Source: Actinomycetales bacterium (GTDB taxonomy: Bacteria > Actinomycetota > Actinomycetes > Actinomycetales > Microbacteriaceae). From it: a stretch of DNA of 64,000 bases. The DNA is taken from NCBI GenBank assembly GCA_015654475.1, contig JAATGV010000003.1, positions 1 to 64,000 on the forward strand. The letters run 5' to 3'. A program made the position numbers and the translations under genes. Of this stretch, positions 28,167 through 37,663 are shown piece by piece. Each line of letters starts with the position of its first letter. Position 1 is the stretch's first letter. Under the pieces are notes generated by a model, which made no database searches, was not told where the DNA came from, and saw only the letters and a program-made list of their open reading frames with translations.

Positions 28167-29603
28167 TCAGAGCTGGGCGACGAGTCGCCGGTAGAACGCG
28201 AGGCCCTCAAGGTACGCCTCGACGGGGAGGTGCTCGCCTGCGCCATGCAAGGTGGCGCGGACCTCGGCCGTCATGCGAAACGGTGAAAATCGGTACACCG
28301 CATCGCAGTATGGCGCAAAGGAACGGGAATCGCTGGCACCGAGCATGAGGTATGGGCTTGGCACTGCGTCAGGAAAGGTCTCGCGAATAGTGTTTTCGAT
28401 CAGCCGCCAGGCCGGACCGTTTGTGCGCGAGATCGGCGAAGGGTCTTCGCCTTTGACGATGCTGATCTCGATCGCAGAATCGTTGATGACGCGGGCAACT
28501 CGTGCCACAACGGTGTTGACCGTCTCGCCAGGCAGGATACGGATGTTGATATTCGCGCTCGACTGGGCAGCAAGCACGTTTGCGGCAGCACTTCCTCGCA
28601 AAACTGTTGCAACGTTGGTTGTGCGCACCATCGCGGCCGGTTCGCCACCCTTGGCCGCGAAAAGGCGGGCGACGAGCGGACCAAACAACCATAGGTTCGC
28701 AAATACGGCGCGCATCAATACCGATCCGTGCCGACCAACAACATCGATGAGCTGCCGAACTGGCGGCGTGATCGACGCAGGGAAAGGGTTGTCGCCCAAC
28801 CGCGTGATCGCCCGCGACAGTCGCATTGTCGCATTGAGGCGCTCAGGGGTTGACGCATGCCCACCAGCGTCGTTGACAGTGAGCACGAGATCCAGGGTGC
28901 CCTTTTCTGCGATCCCGACCACGGCAAGTGACTTGTCGACGCCGGGGAACCCACCATCGACAACCGCGCCGCCCTCATCGAGCACAAGCCCGAAGACCAC
29001 CCCCGCGTTACGCAAGTAGGCCACGATTTCCCGCGCCGAATCCCCCGTTGTCTCTTCGTTGTTTCCGAACGCAAGGTACACGTCGTGATTGGGCGTGAAT
29101 CCTTTGCCAAGGTGGGCCTCTACCGCCTCAAGCACACCAGCAACACACTCTTTGTCGTCGATCGCGCCCCGCGACCAAATAATGTCGTCTTCGATGGTCG
29201 CGGAAAAGGGCGGGTGCGGCCAGTCGCCATCCTCCGCGGGCACGGTGTCGTAATGCGCCATCAGCACGGTCGCCGGGCCAGCATGATTGCCTTTCCAGCG
29301 GTAAAGCAGGCCGTAGCCGTTCACTCGTGTCAGGGTGAGGGCTTCATGAGTCTTGGGATAGAGCGCCGCCAATTTGTCGATAAAGGCGTCGAAGGATTGC
29401 CAGTCGACGTCGGCCTCATCGAGCCGAGAGACGGTGGGGATGCGCAGGAGTTGTTGAAAATTGCGGAGCGATTTCTGCCTTGGAACCGACACAGGGGATG
29501 GCTCTACCGTGACGGTGCGCGGAACAAACGCCCTCGTCCTCAGAATGGCGATGACGAGAGCAAACGGCAGAAAGAGGACGACAGGGATCAACAACCACGG
29601 CAT
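28167..29603 (-). CDS. M20-family metallopeptidase with N-terminal membrane anchor
   Basis: Zinc exopeptidase/deacylase of the M20 (ArgE/DapE/carboxypeptidase S) family. 478 residues. Metal and catalytic residues are in VLMAHYDTVPAEDGDW, WSRGAIDDKECVAGVLE and FGNNEETTGDSAREI; the lid domain follows. The first 25 residues after the chosen ATG form a hydrophobic anchor, so the enzyme is probably membrane bound. The frame is open to 29678, but that stretch enters the tRNA-Thr gene, so I use ATG 29603; GGGAG lies very close to it, so the exact start is uncertain. Substrate unknown. Confidence 0.85.
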   Translation of the reverse strand: MPWLLIPVVLFLPFALVIAILRTRAFVPRTVTVEPSPVSVPRQKSLRNFQQLLRIPTVSRLDEADVDWQSFDAFIDKLAALYPKTHEALTLTRVNGYGLLYRWKGNHAGPATVLMAHYDTVPAEDGDWPHPPFSATIEDDIIWSRGAIDDKECVAGVLEAVEAHLGKGFTPNHDVYLAFGNNEETTGDSAREIVAYLRNAGVVFGLVLDEGGAVVDGGFPGVDKSLAVVGIAEKGTLDLVLTVNDAGGHASTPERLNATMRLSRAITRLGDNPFPASITPPVRQLIDVVGRHGSVLMRAVFANLWLFGPLVARLFAAKGGEPAAMVRTTNVATVLRGSAAANVLAAQSSANINIRILPGETVNTVVARVARVINDSAIEISIVKGEDPSPISRTNGPAWRLIENTIRETFPDAVPSPYLMLGASDSRSFAPYCDAVYRFSPFRMTAEVRATLHGAGEHLPVEAYLEGLAFYRRLVAQL

Positions 29604-29642
29604 CTCCCAAGGATAGTGTGCCGCAAGCACGGGAGTGAAGGG

Positions 29643-29715
29643 AGCCACCTGAGAGAATCGAACTCTCGACCTTCTCATTACGAGTGAGACGCTCTACCGA
29701 CTGAGCTAAGGTGGC
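29643..29715 (-). tRNA. tRNA-Thr (anticodon CGT)
   Basis: On the minus strand: acceptor GCCACCT/AGGTGGC, D arm AGCTCAGTCGGTAGAGC, anticodon stem TCTCA around CTCGTAA, T arm GAGAGTTCGATTCTCTC, discriminator T. No encoded CCA. Confidence 0.95.
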
Positions 29716-29855
29716 ATGGCCGCGAAGGCCGCGTTACAGCATAGCAAAAGCTGGCGAGCGAATATTCACCGGCGCCGCATGGTCGGGCTAGCCGCGAACT
29801 GTTGCGCCCAGGCACGTGATGGAGTCGAGCGCTAAGCACGTCTGTCAATGGCCGC

Positions 29856-31460
29856 CTAAGGTTCGCAGGTTTTGCCCTCAGGAGGCAGGGTGCCGTCGAG
29901 AAGGAACCCATCGACTGCTGAGACGACACAATCGCTTGCTGAGGCGCTATACGACGTGTGCTGGTAGGCGGTGACGGTGAGTAGGCGGGAGTTCGCTAGT
30001 TGCTTGTCCAGGGCCACTGCCCACGAATATGGCGTGGCCGGGTCTCCGGTCGTACCGACGATCAGGATAGGTCCGCTGCCTTCAGCGGAGACCGCCGCAG
30101 GCTCACGAACTGGGTCCGCCGACCATCCGTTGCACATGGCAGTGCCGTCGGCATACAGGTCGCCAAGCAGGCTGCTGCCCGCACGAAACCGCGCTATGTC
30201 CTCGGTGATTTGGTCTGCCGATGTGCGTCGTGGGTAGTCGACGCACAAGACAGCATAAAAGGCGTCAATGCTGTTGTCTGCAAAACTTCCGTCGGCGTCA
30301 CGAGAGTTGAACACGTCGAGTAACGCGAATGCCGACTCTGCTTTGCCTGCTTTGACATCGGTCAGCACGGTGTTGAGCACCGGCCGGTACTGCGTGCTGT
30401 ACATGCAATCGACAACAACCTGAAGCAGATTCGTCACTCCGAGAACGCGACCGTCCGCGATGGTGATCGGGTCGTCGGCGCGCGCCTTGACCAACGCCAT
30501 GAGCTCGTCCAGAGCCTCGTCCTGCGTGCCCGAAAGAGGGCACGTGGAGTCGTCAGCGAGGCAACTCTCGACATAGGCTCGGATGGCACCGTCAAAACCC
30601 TGCATTTGACCAACCGACAAATCGGTGATGCTCAGTGTTGGATCTTCAGCGCCATCGAACACAAACCGTGCAACCCGCTCGGGAAACAGTCCCGCGTAGG
30701 TTGTGCCAAGCAGAGTGCCATACGAGAATCCCACATAGTTGATCTTGTCTGCCCCCACTGCAGCGCGCAGAACATCGATATCGCGCGCGGCGCTGACGGT
30801 GTCAACGTGCGCGAGCAAGCTACCGCTCAACCGCTGGCATCCTTCAGCAAATTTGGCGAACTTCGCGTTCGCAGCGGCAACATATTCGGCACTTCCGATC
30901 TGGCCCGGAATCACTCCATACACATACTCGTTTTTTTCTGCGTCGCTGTCGAAGCACGTGACCGCCGTTGAACTGCCGACACCACGGGGGTCGAAACCGA
31001 CGATGTCGAAGTTCTCGATTACGTCGGCGCTGAACAAATAGCTCAACGAGTCGAAGCTATACGTGTATCCGCTACCACCTGGCCCACCCGGGTTGAAAAA
31101 CAGGGTGCCCTTGGATGTCTTGGTCGCCTTATGCATACTGACTGCAATGCTGACCGGGTCGCCGTCATCGGGATGCGCATAGTCCAGCGGCACCGACACC
31201 TTTGCGCACCAGTACGAATCGTCTTGCTCGCATGGCGTCCAGGTCACCGCTTGGCCGTAGAACGAGGCCAGCTGGCTCGGCGTGCTCGAATCGGACAGTC
31301 CAGACGCAACCGTCGACTCAATGGAGCGCGGAAGAGGCGCGCAGGCCGACAACGCTATTGCCATGACAACGGCAACAGCGCCCTGGGCCAGCAGCCGAGG
31401 TAGTCGCCGCCGAGTCGTGCGCCGTGCATTCTGGCTTGGATGGATGCTCCAGATACTCAG
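29856..31460 (-). CDS. Secreted S33-family tripeptidyl aminopeptidase-like lipoprotein (probable CTG start)
   Basis: Alpha/beta hydrolase of the S33 SlpD/SlpE/tripeptidyl-aminopeptidase group, acting outside the membrane. Key parts: FFNPGGPGGSGYTYS (oxyanion region), FDPRGVGSST, nucleophile elbow NYVGFSYGTLLGTTYAGLFP, the TAP-like C-terminal domain with LIVGTTGDPATPYSWAV, and the final His in YQHTSYS. The first ATG (31364) leaves only eight residues, MAIALSAC, before the lipobox, too short for a signal peptide. In frame upstream the only credible start is CTG at 31460, with a perfect AAGGAGG 7 bases before it and a CTGA overlap with the holB stop. That gives 534 aa and a normal Arg-rich lipoprotein signal. 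Confidence 0.85.
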   Translation of the reverse strand: MSIWSIHPSQNARRTTRRRLPRLLAQGAVAVVMAIALSACAPLPRSIESTVASGLSDSSTPSQLASFYGQAVTWTPCEQDDSYWCAKVSVPLDYAHPDDGDPVSIAVSMHKATKTSKGTLFFNPGGPGGSGYTYSFDSLSYLFSADVIENFDIVGFDPRGVGSSTAVTCFDSDAEKNEYVYGVIPGQIGSAEYVAAANAKFAKFAEGCQRLSGSLLAHVDTVSAARDIDVLRAAVGADKINYVGFSYGTLLGTTYAGLFPERVARFVFDGAEDPTLSITDLSVGQMQGFDGAIRAYVESCLADDSTCPLSGTQDEALDELMALVKARADDPITIADGRVLGVTNLLQVVVDCMYSTQYRPVLNTVLTDVKAGKAESAFALLDVFNSRDADGSFADNSIDAFYAVLCVDYPRRTSADQITEDIARFRAGSSLLGDLYADGTAMCNGWSADPVREPAAVSAEGSGPILIVGTTGDPATPYSWAVALDKQLANSRLLTVTAYQHTSYSASASDCVVSAVDGFLLDGTLPPEGKTCEP

Positions 31461-32746
31461 GAGACCGCCTCCTTATCGATCACGGCAGCAAGCATTGCCT
31501 CGAACGCGAGTAGGGGCGTGACGTTGCGAGTTGTTCGGGTTAGTGCTTCAGCGATGGCGTCGAGATAACCCACCAATTGAGCGGGAGTGCGTTTCGCGGC
31601 CCACGCCGTGATTTCGGGAGCTCGCTCAACGTTGATCAGCCCGTCGTTGACACCCATTCGCACGAGCAGCGCATCACGACCGACCGACTCCAAATCGAGC
31701 AGAATGCGGTCGACGCCATCCAACAAGGAGCGTTTGATAAGCCGCTTGTTGCTCTCGTCGAATGCCTTCACTTGAGCACGATATTGCGCAGGGACAGGGG
31801 CGTCGAGAGGAAGACCGAGTTGACGGAAGAACTCGCTACGATCGCGTTCCGTTCGCAACGTCGCGGCCGCCTGAGTGTCTTGTTCGGCGATCGCGACGAG
31901 ATCTTGAGCACCTTTGGCAACGTGACTAGAGGAAACGATGCCGAGCAGGACGAGCACACTCGCGTCGCGCCGGGCTCGCGAATCTGCGTCGGTGGCCAAG
32001 CGCCTCGCCATGCCAATGTGGCTCTGCGCCTCGCGGGCACTTCGCATAGCTAGGGCAGGGTCGACGCCATCGGCCGTCACAATAAAATCGGCAACCTGCT
32101 CTACTGTCGGCGTCGAAAGCCGAACGGTGCGAACCCGTGAGCGAATCGTCGGAAGCATATCTGCCTCGGAAGGCGAGCACAGGATCCATATGGTGCTGGA
32201 TGGCGGCTCCTCAATTGCCTTGAGCAGGACGTTGGAGGTGCGCTCGCTCATCCGATCCGCGTCCTCAATAACTTGGATTCGAAGCCTCGATATGGATGGG
32301 GACAGGTATGAGGCCGCGACGATATCTCGCACGTCATCAATCTCGATGATGACCTTCTCAGTGCGCAGCACCCGAAGATCGGGATGGTTGCCCGAGCGTG
32401 CCATCAGGCAGGATTGGCAGCTGCCGCATCCCCCATCTGGGCATAACAACGAGGCGGCGAAAGCGAGCGCAAGGTTGGACCTGCCCGAACCTGCCGGGCC
32501 AGTAAACAACCAGGAGTGGGCTAGACGAATGTCGGAGTCAGGATCGGCCTCCGGCATGACGCGAGTCTCGTCACCAGCGGTCGGTTGCGCGAGGACTGGG
32601 GAAGCATCGTCGGCGGAAGGGCTGTCAGCGGAAGCGTCGTCGGCGGAAGGGTCCGGCTTGCGATAACGCGCAGCGTTCGCCTCGGCAAGACGCCGCAATT
32701 GCGAAATGATCTCGGTTTGGCCGACGAGCCCCTGCCAGACATCCAT
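31457..32746 (-). CDS. holB: DNA polymerase III subunit delta'
   Basis: Clamp-loader subunit that works with DnaX and delta to load the sliding clamp. 429 residues. The P loop is degenerate, GPAGSGRSN with Arg for Lys, as is normal for delta', which does not hydrolyse ATP. A four-Cys zinc module is in LLCPDGGCGSCQSCL, and VLLKAIEEPP is typical. Residues about 33-60 hold a repetitive Ala/Asp/Ser insert before the P loop (ADDASADSPSADDAS). It follows tmk by 54 bases and overlaps the S33 peptidase gene, giving the operon topA-tmk-holB-peptidase. Confidence 0.94.
   Translation of the reverse strand: MDVWQGLVGQTEIISQLRRLAEANAARYRKPDPSADDASADSPSADDASPVLAQPTAGDETRVMPEADPDSDIRLAHSWLFTGPAGSGRSNLALAFAASLLCPDGGCGSCQSCLMARSGNHPDLRVLRTEKVIIEIDDVRDIVAASYLSPSISRLRIQVIEDADRMSERTSNVLLKAIEEPPSSTIWILCSPSEADMLPTIRSRVRTVRLSTPTVEQVADFIVTADGVDPALAMRSAREAQSHIGMARRLATDADSRARRDASVLVLLGIVSSSHVAKGAQDLVAIAEQDTQAAATLRTERDRSEFFRQLGLPLDAPVPAQYRAQVKAFDESNKRLIKRSLLDGVDRILLDLESVGRDALLVRMGVNDGLINVERAPEITAWAAKRTPAQLVGYLDAIAEALTRTTRNVTPLLAFEAMLAAVIDKEAVS
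31468..31474 (-). promoter_or_regulatory. Consensus Shine-Dalgarno site placing a CTG start
   Basis: AAGGAGG on the minus strand, inside the last codons of holB and 7 bases before CTG 31460. No ATG, GTG or TTG occurs in frame between it and ATG 31364, so this site decides the unusual start of the S33 peptidase gene. Confidence 0.7.
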
Positions 32747-32800
32747 GGGTGCAAGCCTAGCTGGTGCCTCAGACAGAGAACCGGCGGGCCCGCCGACGTG

Positions 32801-33457
32801 TTATTCGGGCGCTGAGGGACGCTGGTTGACACGGGGCAGCACATATTCGGCGATCTGCGTTGCGACCACATCGATTGGTCGAGTTGCGTCGATCACCACC
32901 CAGCGCTCGGGCTCGGCGGCTGCCAGCTCGCGATACTTGGCACGGACTCTGTCATGAAAGTCGTCTTTTTCGGCCTCTAATCGATCTGGGGCCCCCTTCT
33001 CGAACGCAACTCGCGCCGCGGCAACAGCAGTGGGGGCGTCGAGCAGAATAGTTATGTCTGGCAACAGGCTGTTGGTGGCCCAGAGCGAGAGGTCGCGGAT
33101 TTCGTCTGGCTGCAGATCCCGGCCAGCGCCCTGGTATGCGATGGATGAGTCCAGATAGCGGTCTTGGATCACCACTGTTCCTGCAGCGAGGGCGGGACGC
33201 ACAACAGTCGCAATGTGGTGTGCCCGATCCGCGGCGTAAAGCAACGCTTCTGCGCGGGGCGACACATGCTGCCCATGCAAAAGCAATTCGCGGATGCTGA
33301 GGCCGAGTTCGGTGCCACCGGGTTCGAGAGTGGTCAGCGTTCGCCGACCTGCGGCCTCTATGCGGTCGCGCAATATTTCGGATTGCGTAGTCTTGCCGAC
33401 CCCGTCTCCGCCCTCAAGGGTGATGAACAGGCCGGGATACTCACGTGCGACTACCAT
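32801..33457 (-). CDS. tmk: Thymidylate kinase
   Basis: Phosphorylates dTMP to dTDP for DNA synthesis. 218 residues. P loop LEGGDGVGKTTQ (residues 14-25), the DR motif with YLDSSIAYQG (about residues 100-113), and a lid region. The frame extends upstream to 33838, but that part is an Arg/Pro-rich shadow of the topA tail; I start at ATG 33457 (MVVAREYPGLF), 7 bases after the topA stop. tmk next to holB is a common arrangement; topA directly upstream suggests one replication operon. Confidence 0.95.
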   Translation of the reverse strand: MVVAREYPGLFITLEGGDGVGKTTQSEILRDRIEAAGRRTLTTLEPGGTELGLSIRELLLHGQHVSPRAEALLYAADRAHHIATVVRPALAAGTVVIQDRYLDSSIAYQGAGRDLQPDEIRDLSLWATNSLLPDITILLDAPTAVAAARVAFEKGAPDRLEAEKDDFHDRVRAKYRELAAAEPERWVVIDATRPIDVVATQIAEYVLPRVNQRPSAPE

Positions 33458-33464
33458 GGTGGGT

Positions 33465-36320
33465 TTACTCGCCGCTTGCCGCTGAGGTGGTTGCCGGGTC
33501 GGCGGGTGCCGTCTTAGTCGCCGCCTTACTCGCTGTCTTGGAAGCGGGGGGCTTCTTGGCGGCGGTCTTCGAGCTTGCGGTCTTCGAGCTTGCGGTCTTC
33601 GAGGCAGTCGATTTTGACGCGGTGGATGCGGTTCCAGTCTTTGCGGTCGTTCCCGATGCCGACTTCGCGGCCGGTTTCTTCGCGGCCGGTTTCTTGGCAG
33701 GGGCCTTTTTCGCGGCCGCACGCGCAGGTCGCTTTGCAGGTCCTTTGGCGCGTTTGATCGCGAGCATTTCGACAGCACGCTCGAAAGTGATGTCGTCGGG
33801 CGTTTCGCCCTTCGGGATTGTGACGTTGGTGACGCCATCGGTGACGTATGGCCCGAACCGGCCGTCTTTCACTTTGATGGGTTTGCCACTTACCGGATCG
33901 GCATCGAATTCTTTGAGAGCACTGCTCGCAGCACGGGCACCGTATTTCGGCTGGGCATACAACGCGACTGCTTCGTCGAGGGTCACGCTGAATATCGCGT
34001 CTTCATTTGGCAAAGACCGCGTGTCTGCACCCTTTTTCAGGTAGGGGCCGAACCGGCCGTTCTGTGCCGTAATCGGCTCACCAGTTTCTGGATCGTCCCC
34101 GACGTGCCTTGGCAGGTTGAGCAGTTGAATGGCCTGCTCAAGACCGACTGTGACAGGATCCATGGTTTTGAACAGGGATGCGGTCGGCGCTTTCGTGCCT
34201 TTCGGCCATTCCTCACCTTCGGGAAGCACTTCGGTCACGTACGGCCCGAATCGACCGTCCTTGGCGACGACTTCGCGCCCGGTGGCCGGGTTGACTCCAA
34301 GCACCCGATTTTCTACTTCTGGGGCGTCCGCGATTTCTTGGGCGCGCTCCGCTGTCAGTTCGTCTGGCGCGAGTTCCGTCGGGACTCCGACGCGGCGCGG
34401 CTTGTCTTGATCGGGCTGAGCCACTTCGAGATATGGCCCGTATCGACCGATGCGGAGCGTGATGTCATCAGTCAACGGCACACTATTTATCTCGCGGGCA
34501 TCGATCTCGCCCAGATTCTCGATGACCGAACGCAGCCCTTGCCTGTCGTCGTCTCCGAAGTAGAACCCAGAAAGCCATGCGGTTCTGTCTTCTTCGCCTG
34601 TCGCAATATGGTCGAGGTCTGATTCCATCTCCGCCGTGAACGCGTAGTCGACGAGGTTACCGAAATGGTTTTCGAGAAGCTTGATTACCGCAAAAGCCGT
34701 CCATGTGGGAACGAGCGCCTGGCCTTTGAGTTCGACATATCCGCGATCGATGATGGTGGAAATGATGGCTGCATATGTCGAGGGACGGCCGATACCGAGC
34801 TCTTCGAGTTCCTTGACAAGGCTCGCCTCGGTGTAGCGCGCCGGGGGGTTGGTACTGTGGCCTGCCGCCTCAGCGGATGCAATTGCGAGAACGTCGCCTT
34901 GTGCAAGGTTCGGAAGCTCGTCAGCAACGGAAGAGGTTGCCGCATCTTCATCGTCGTTGCCCTCTTCGTATGCTTTCAAGAAGCCCCGAAAGGCGATGGT
35001 CGTGCCGCTGGTCGCAAACTCGGCGACGGTGCCTGTGGAGGTCGGCGCAGTGCCGATACGCACTGTGACTGTCGATCCGGTTGCATCAGCCATCTGCGAC
35101 GCGACGGTGCGCTTCCAAATCAGTTTGTACAGCTTCAATTCGGTGGGGGAAAGCACTTTGGCCAGTTCTGTTGGCGAACGAAAAGTGTCGCCCGATGGCC
35201 GGATCGCCTCATGTGCCTCTTGCGCGTTCTTGGCCTTGCCTGCGTATTGCCGAGGCTTGTCCGGCACGAATTCAGCCCCGTACTTTTCGCGGGCGAACCC
35301 CCGGGCAGCCGTGACTGCCTGCTGCGATAGCGTCGGCGAATCGGTTCGCATGTAGGTGATGTATCCGTTTTCGTAGAGGCTCTGAGCAACACTCATGGTT
35401 TGGCGCGCGGTGAACTTGAGTTTGCGGCCTGCCTCCTGCTGCAGCGTTGAGGTGGTGAATGGGGCGGCAGGTCGGCGCGTGTACGGCTTTGTCTCGACGG
35501 AGAGCACCGTGCCGGTCAGGTCTTCGTCGGTGAGTTGATCTGCGAGCGCGGTCGCCTCCGCCTCGGTGAGTACATGAACGGATGACTTCAGCGTGCCTTT
35601 GTCGTCGAAGTCGCGGCCGGTCGCGGTTTTGGCTGCGTTATAACTGACGAGTTTCGTTTCGAATGGTGCTGCGTCGTCAGAATCGCGAAAGTTGGCCGTG
35701 ATATCCCAGTATTGGGCCGCCACAAATGCACGCCGTTCCCGCTCGCGTTCCACAACCAGCCGGGTGGCGGCGGATTGCACACGGCCTGCGGAAAGACCGG
35801 GGCCGACTTTGCGCCATAGCACCGGTGACACTTCGTAGCCGTAGAGCCGGTCGAGGATACGCCTGGTCTCTTGAGCGTCGACTAGCGCCTCGTCGATGTC
35901 GCGGGTGTTTTGTTCGGCTTCGCGAATTGCGTCGCGGGTGATCTCGTGAAATACCATGCGATGCACAGGAACATGAGGTTTGAGCACCTGTAGCAGGTGC
36001 CAGGCAATTGCCTCGCCTTCGCGATCACCATCAGTTGCGAGATATAGCTCGCTTGCGTGAGAGAGCGCCTTTTTGAGTTCGGCAACGGTACGTTTTTTTG
36101 CCTCGGACACCACGTAATACGGTTCGAAACCGCCTTCGACATCGACAGAGAACTTGCCGAGACTGCCCTTTTTGAGTTCAGGGGGCAGGTTTTTGGGCTC
36201 GATCAAGTCACGGATGTGCCCAACTGACGCGTGCACCTCAAAGTCGTCGCCTAGGTACTTGCCAATCGTTTTCGCCTTTGCCGGCGACTCGACGATGACG
36301 AGTTTCTTGAGGCCTGCCAC
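33465..36320 (-). CDS. topA: DNA topoisomerase I
   Basis: Type IA topoisomerase that relaxes negative supercoils. 951 residues. Toprim domain VIVESPAKAKTIGKYLG and DGDREGEAIAWHL, and the active-site tyrosine in NGYITYMRTDSPTLS. Instead of zinc fingers the C-terminus has several actinobacterial repeat domains (FGPYVTEVLP, FGPYLKKG, FGPYVTDG) and ends in a Lys/Ala/Ser/Thr-rich basic tail of about 95 residues with pentad repeats such as KTASS. Start is GTG at 36320 with GAGGAG upstream; the longer frame from 36410 adds an unlikely Cys/Arg-rich lead. Confidence 0.96.
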   Translation of the reverse strand: MAGLKKLVIVESPAKAKTIGKYLGDDFEVHASVGHIRDLIEPKNLPPELKKGSLGKFSVDVEGGFEPYYVVSEAKKRTVAELKKALSHASELYLATDGDREGEAIAWHLLQVLKPHVPVHRMVFHEITRDAIREAEQNTRDIDEALVDAQETRRILDRLYGYEVSPVLWRKVGPGLSAGRVQSAATRLVVERERERRAFVAAQYWDITANFRDSDDAAPFETKLVSYNAAKTATGRDFDDKGTLKSSVHVLTEAEATALADQLTDEDLTGTVLSVETKPYTRRPAAPFTTSTLQQEAGRKLKFTARQTMSVAQSLYENGYITYMRTDSPTLSQQAVTAARGFAREKYGAEFVPDKPRQYAGKAKNAQEAHEAIRPSGDTFRSPTELAKVLSPTELKLYKLIWKRTVASQMADATGSTVTVRIGTAPTSTGTVAEFATSGTTIAFRGFLKAYEEGNDDEDAATSSVADELPNLAQGDVLAIASAEAAGHSTNPPARYTEASLVKELEELGIGRPSTYAAIISTIIDRGYVELKGQALVPTWTAFAVIKLLENHFGNLVDYAFTAEMESDLDHIATGEEDRTAWLSGFYFGDDDRQGLRSVIENLGEIDAREINSVPLTDDITLRIGRYGPYLEVAQPDQDKPRRVGVPTELAPDELTAERAQEIADAPEVENRVLGVNPATGREVVAKDGRFGPYVTEVLPEGEEWPKGTKAPTASLFKTMDPVTVGLEQAIQLLNLPRHVGDDPETGEPITAQNGRFGPYLKKGADTRSLPNEDAIFSVTLDEAVALYAQPKYGARAASSALKEFDADPVSGKPIKVKDGRFGPYVTDGVTNVTIPKGETPDDITFERAVEMLAIKRAKGPAKRPARAAAKKAPAKKPAAKKPAAKSASGTTAKTGTASTASKSTASKTASSKTASSKTAAKKPPASKTASKAATKTAPADPATTSAASGE

Positions 36321-36421
36321 GATTCTCCTCACATAGCGAACATGCTGCCTATTTTTTGACGGCATGCATCGTTGCGAAACAATACACGATGCCGTCCCGA
36401 CATTACACACTGTCGCGGAGG

Positions 36422-36775
36422 TTAGGGCGACAGCGACGATGGTCCAGCCCGTGAAGATGATTGGAACACACCTATTCCGGCGTCGTCAATTACCGCAACC
36501 GTGGCGGCAGGCCCTTCGAGTTCGCACGATAAGACTGATACCCGGTTTTGGGCGGCGACAATGCCGGCGGCATCGCAGGGAGCCATCCCTGGGACGAGAC
36601 CAGCGAGGGCATCAGCTGCGGCTAATGCCGCCTGATCGGCGATGCTAGCCACGATGGCTGCCCGACCCACGGCTGAGCCGAGGGACAGCAGCGCCGCAAG
36701 GAGCACGCAAGCGAGCGAGGCACCCCCAACGAGAGTGATCACCGCAGAACCGGCCTCCTTCTTGTGGTCGCTCAT
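36422..36775 (-). CDS. TadG/Rv3654c-like small secretion-associated protein
   Basis: 117-residue protein with one N-terminal membrane helix (AVITLVGGASLACVLLAAL, about residues 11-29), like the 'helicase/secretion neighbourhood TadE-like' family represented by Rv3654c. The helix is followed by an Ala-rich stretch SIADQAALAAADAL, typical of TadG-like pseudopilins, and contains two Cys residues that may pair. Start ATG 36775 overlaps the tadE-like stop (ATGA). It is the last gene of the tad cluster, 100 bases from topA. Confidence 0.75.
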   Translation of the reverse strand: MSDHKKEAGSAVITLVGGASLACVLLAALLSLGSAVGRAAIVASIADQAALAAADALAGLVPGMAPCDAAGIVAAQNRVSVLSCELEGPAATVAVIDDAGIGVFQSSSRAGPSSLSP

Positions 36776-37122
36776 GCCCCGACATTCAACGAACATACGG
36801 TGACCGGCGACAGCGAGACCCCCGACAGAATCGAGTCGAGCATTCGCGTCTTGACGGTAACGCACGCGGTCTCCCCGTGGGTCTCGACGCTGATTTGCGC
36901 GTCGAGACCCGAATTCTCCACGATGCGATCAAGTTCCGCAGCCGTCTCGCCAACGGCTGCGGAACGCGCCAAGCCGCTGGCAAGTGTTGCCGACCTGACG
37001 AGTTGAACCGTCGCAAGCGCGGTAGCAATAATCGCAGCAAGAATCACTACGACCGCGGGCATCACCATCGCGAGTTCTGCTGCTGCTGCGCCCCGATCTC
37101 CGAGCTTGCTGAGGTGACGCAT
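36772..37122 (-). CDS. TadE-like pilus assembly protein
   Basis: About 116 residues. The N-terminus has a TadE pseudopilin signature, DRGAAAAELAMVMPAVVVIL: a Gly-Ala-Ala-Ala-Glu processing-type site followed by a membrane helix. The rest is a short extracellular domain with two Cys residues (ACVTVK, VTVCSLN). I use ATG 37122, giving the usual short basic lead MRHLSKLGDRG; ATG 37170 is possible and would overlap the previous gene by 17 bases. The end overlaps the TadG-like gene by ATGA. Confidence 0.8.
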   Translation of the reverse strand: MRHLSKLGDRGAAAAELAMVMPAVVVILAAIIATALATVQLVRSATLASGLARSAAVGETAAELDRIVENSGLDAQISVETHGETACVTVKTRMLDSILSGVSLSPVTVCSLNVGA

Positions 37123-37153
37123 GCGTACTCGCGGCACACTGCACCGAAGATTT

Positions 37154-37495
37154 CTACGGGGTGAGCGCATCCCGAACCAGATTCGTCAGTATTTCGCGCA
37201 CCTCGTCGCCTTTGAGAATGACCACGAGTAGCCCTGCAAACCCCACCGCTGCCATCGTGGCGATCGCATATTCGGCTGTCTCAGCACCCCGGTCGCTCAG
37301 CACAAGCCTCGCGAGTGTCGAGTAGCCGCGCGGTCGGCTCAACCCTGCGACTCGGCCGCGTCCTGGTTCGCGCCGTGTTTTCTGCTTCTGTCGCCCCTTC
37401 GTCGTTGCCTTCACTTTCGCCTCTATCGTTGCCCTCGCCACGAATAGTTCCCCTATCGCGTCTATCCCGCTCTGCCAAGTGCGTTTTGCCTTCAT
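37154..37495 (-). CDS. DUF4244 Flp-pilin-like protein
   Basis: The C-terminal 55 residues are a DUF4244/Flp-pilin-like core: SDRGAETAEYAIATMAAVGF then a membrane helix and DEVREILTNLVRDAL. This is the likely major pilin of the cluster. The N-terminal 55 residues are basic and low in complexity. Start is uncertain: ATG 37495 gives 113 aa; ATG 37663 would abut the preceding stop as TGAATG but adds a tail unlike any pilin. An overlapping frame (37281-37733) has an acidic-basic repeat composition but no recognised domain. Confidence 0.7.
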   Translation of the reverse strand: MKAKRTWQSGIDAIGELFVARATIEAKVKATTKGRQKQKTRREPGRGRVAGLSRPRGYSTLARLVLSDRGAETAEYAIATMAAVGFAGLLVVILKGDEVREILTNLVRDALTP

Positions 37496-37663
37496 CTTCC
37501 GACACCTCCACTCTGCGGGTGCGCCCCATGCGCTCCCAACCTGGATATCCATCATCTGAAATCGGCTGCTCGAGCGAGGCCGATTTTGCCATTTTCTGAA
37601 TGGATGCGCACGAGGACCAGGCTGTGAAAAAGAGGAGGTCGACCGCGGCCACATCCCCACCAT

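Noticed and set aside
33458-33838. N-terminal Arg/Pro-rich extension of thymidylate kinase
   Set aside because: It is the out-of-frame reading of the repetitive topA tail; the ATG at 33457 gives the normal kinase start.
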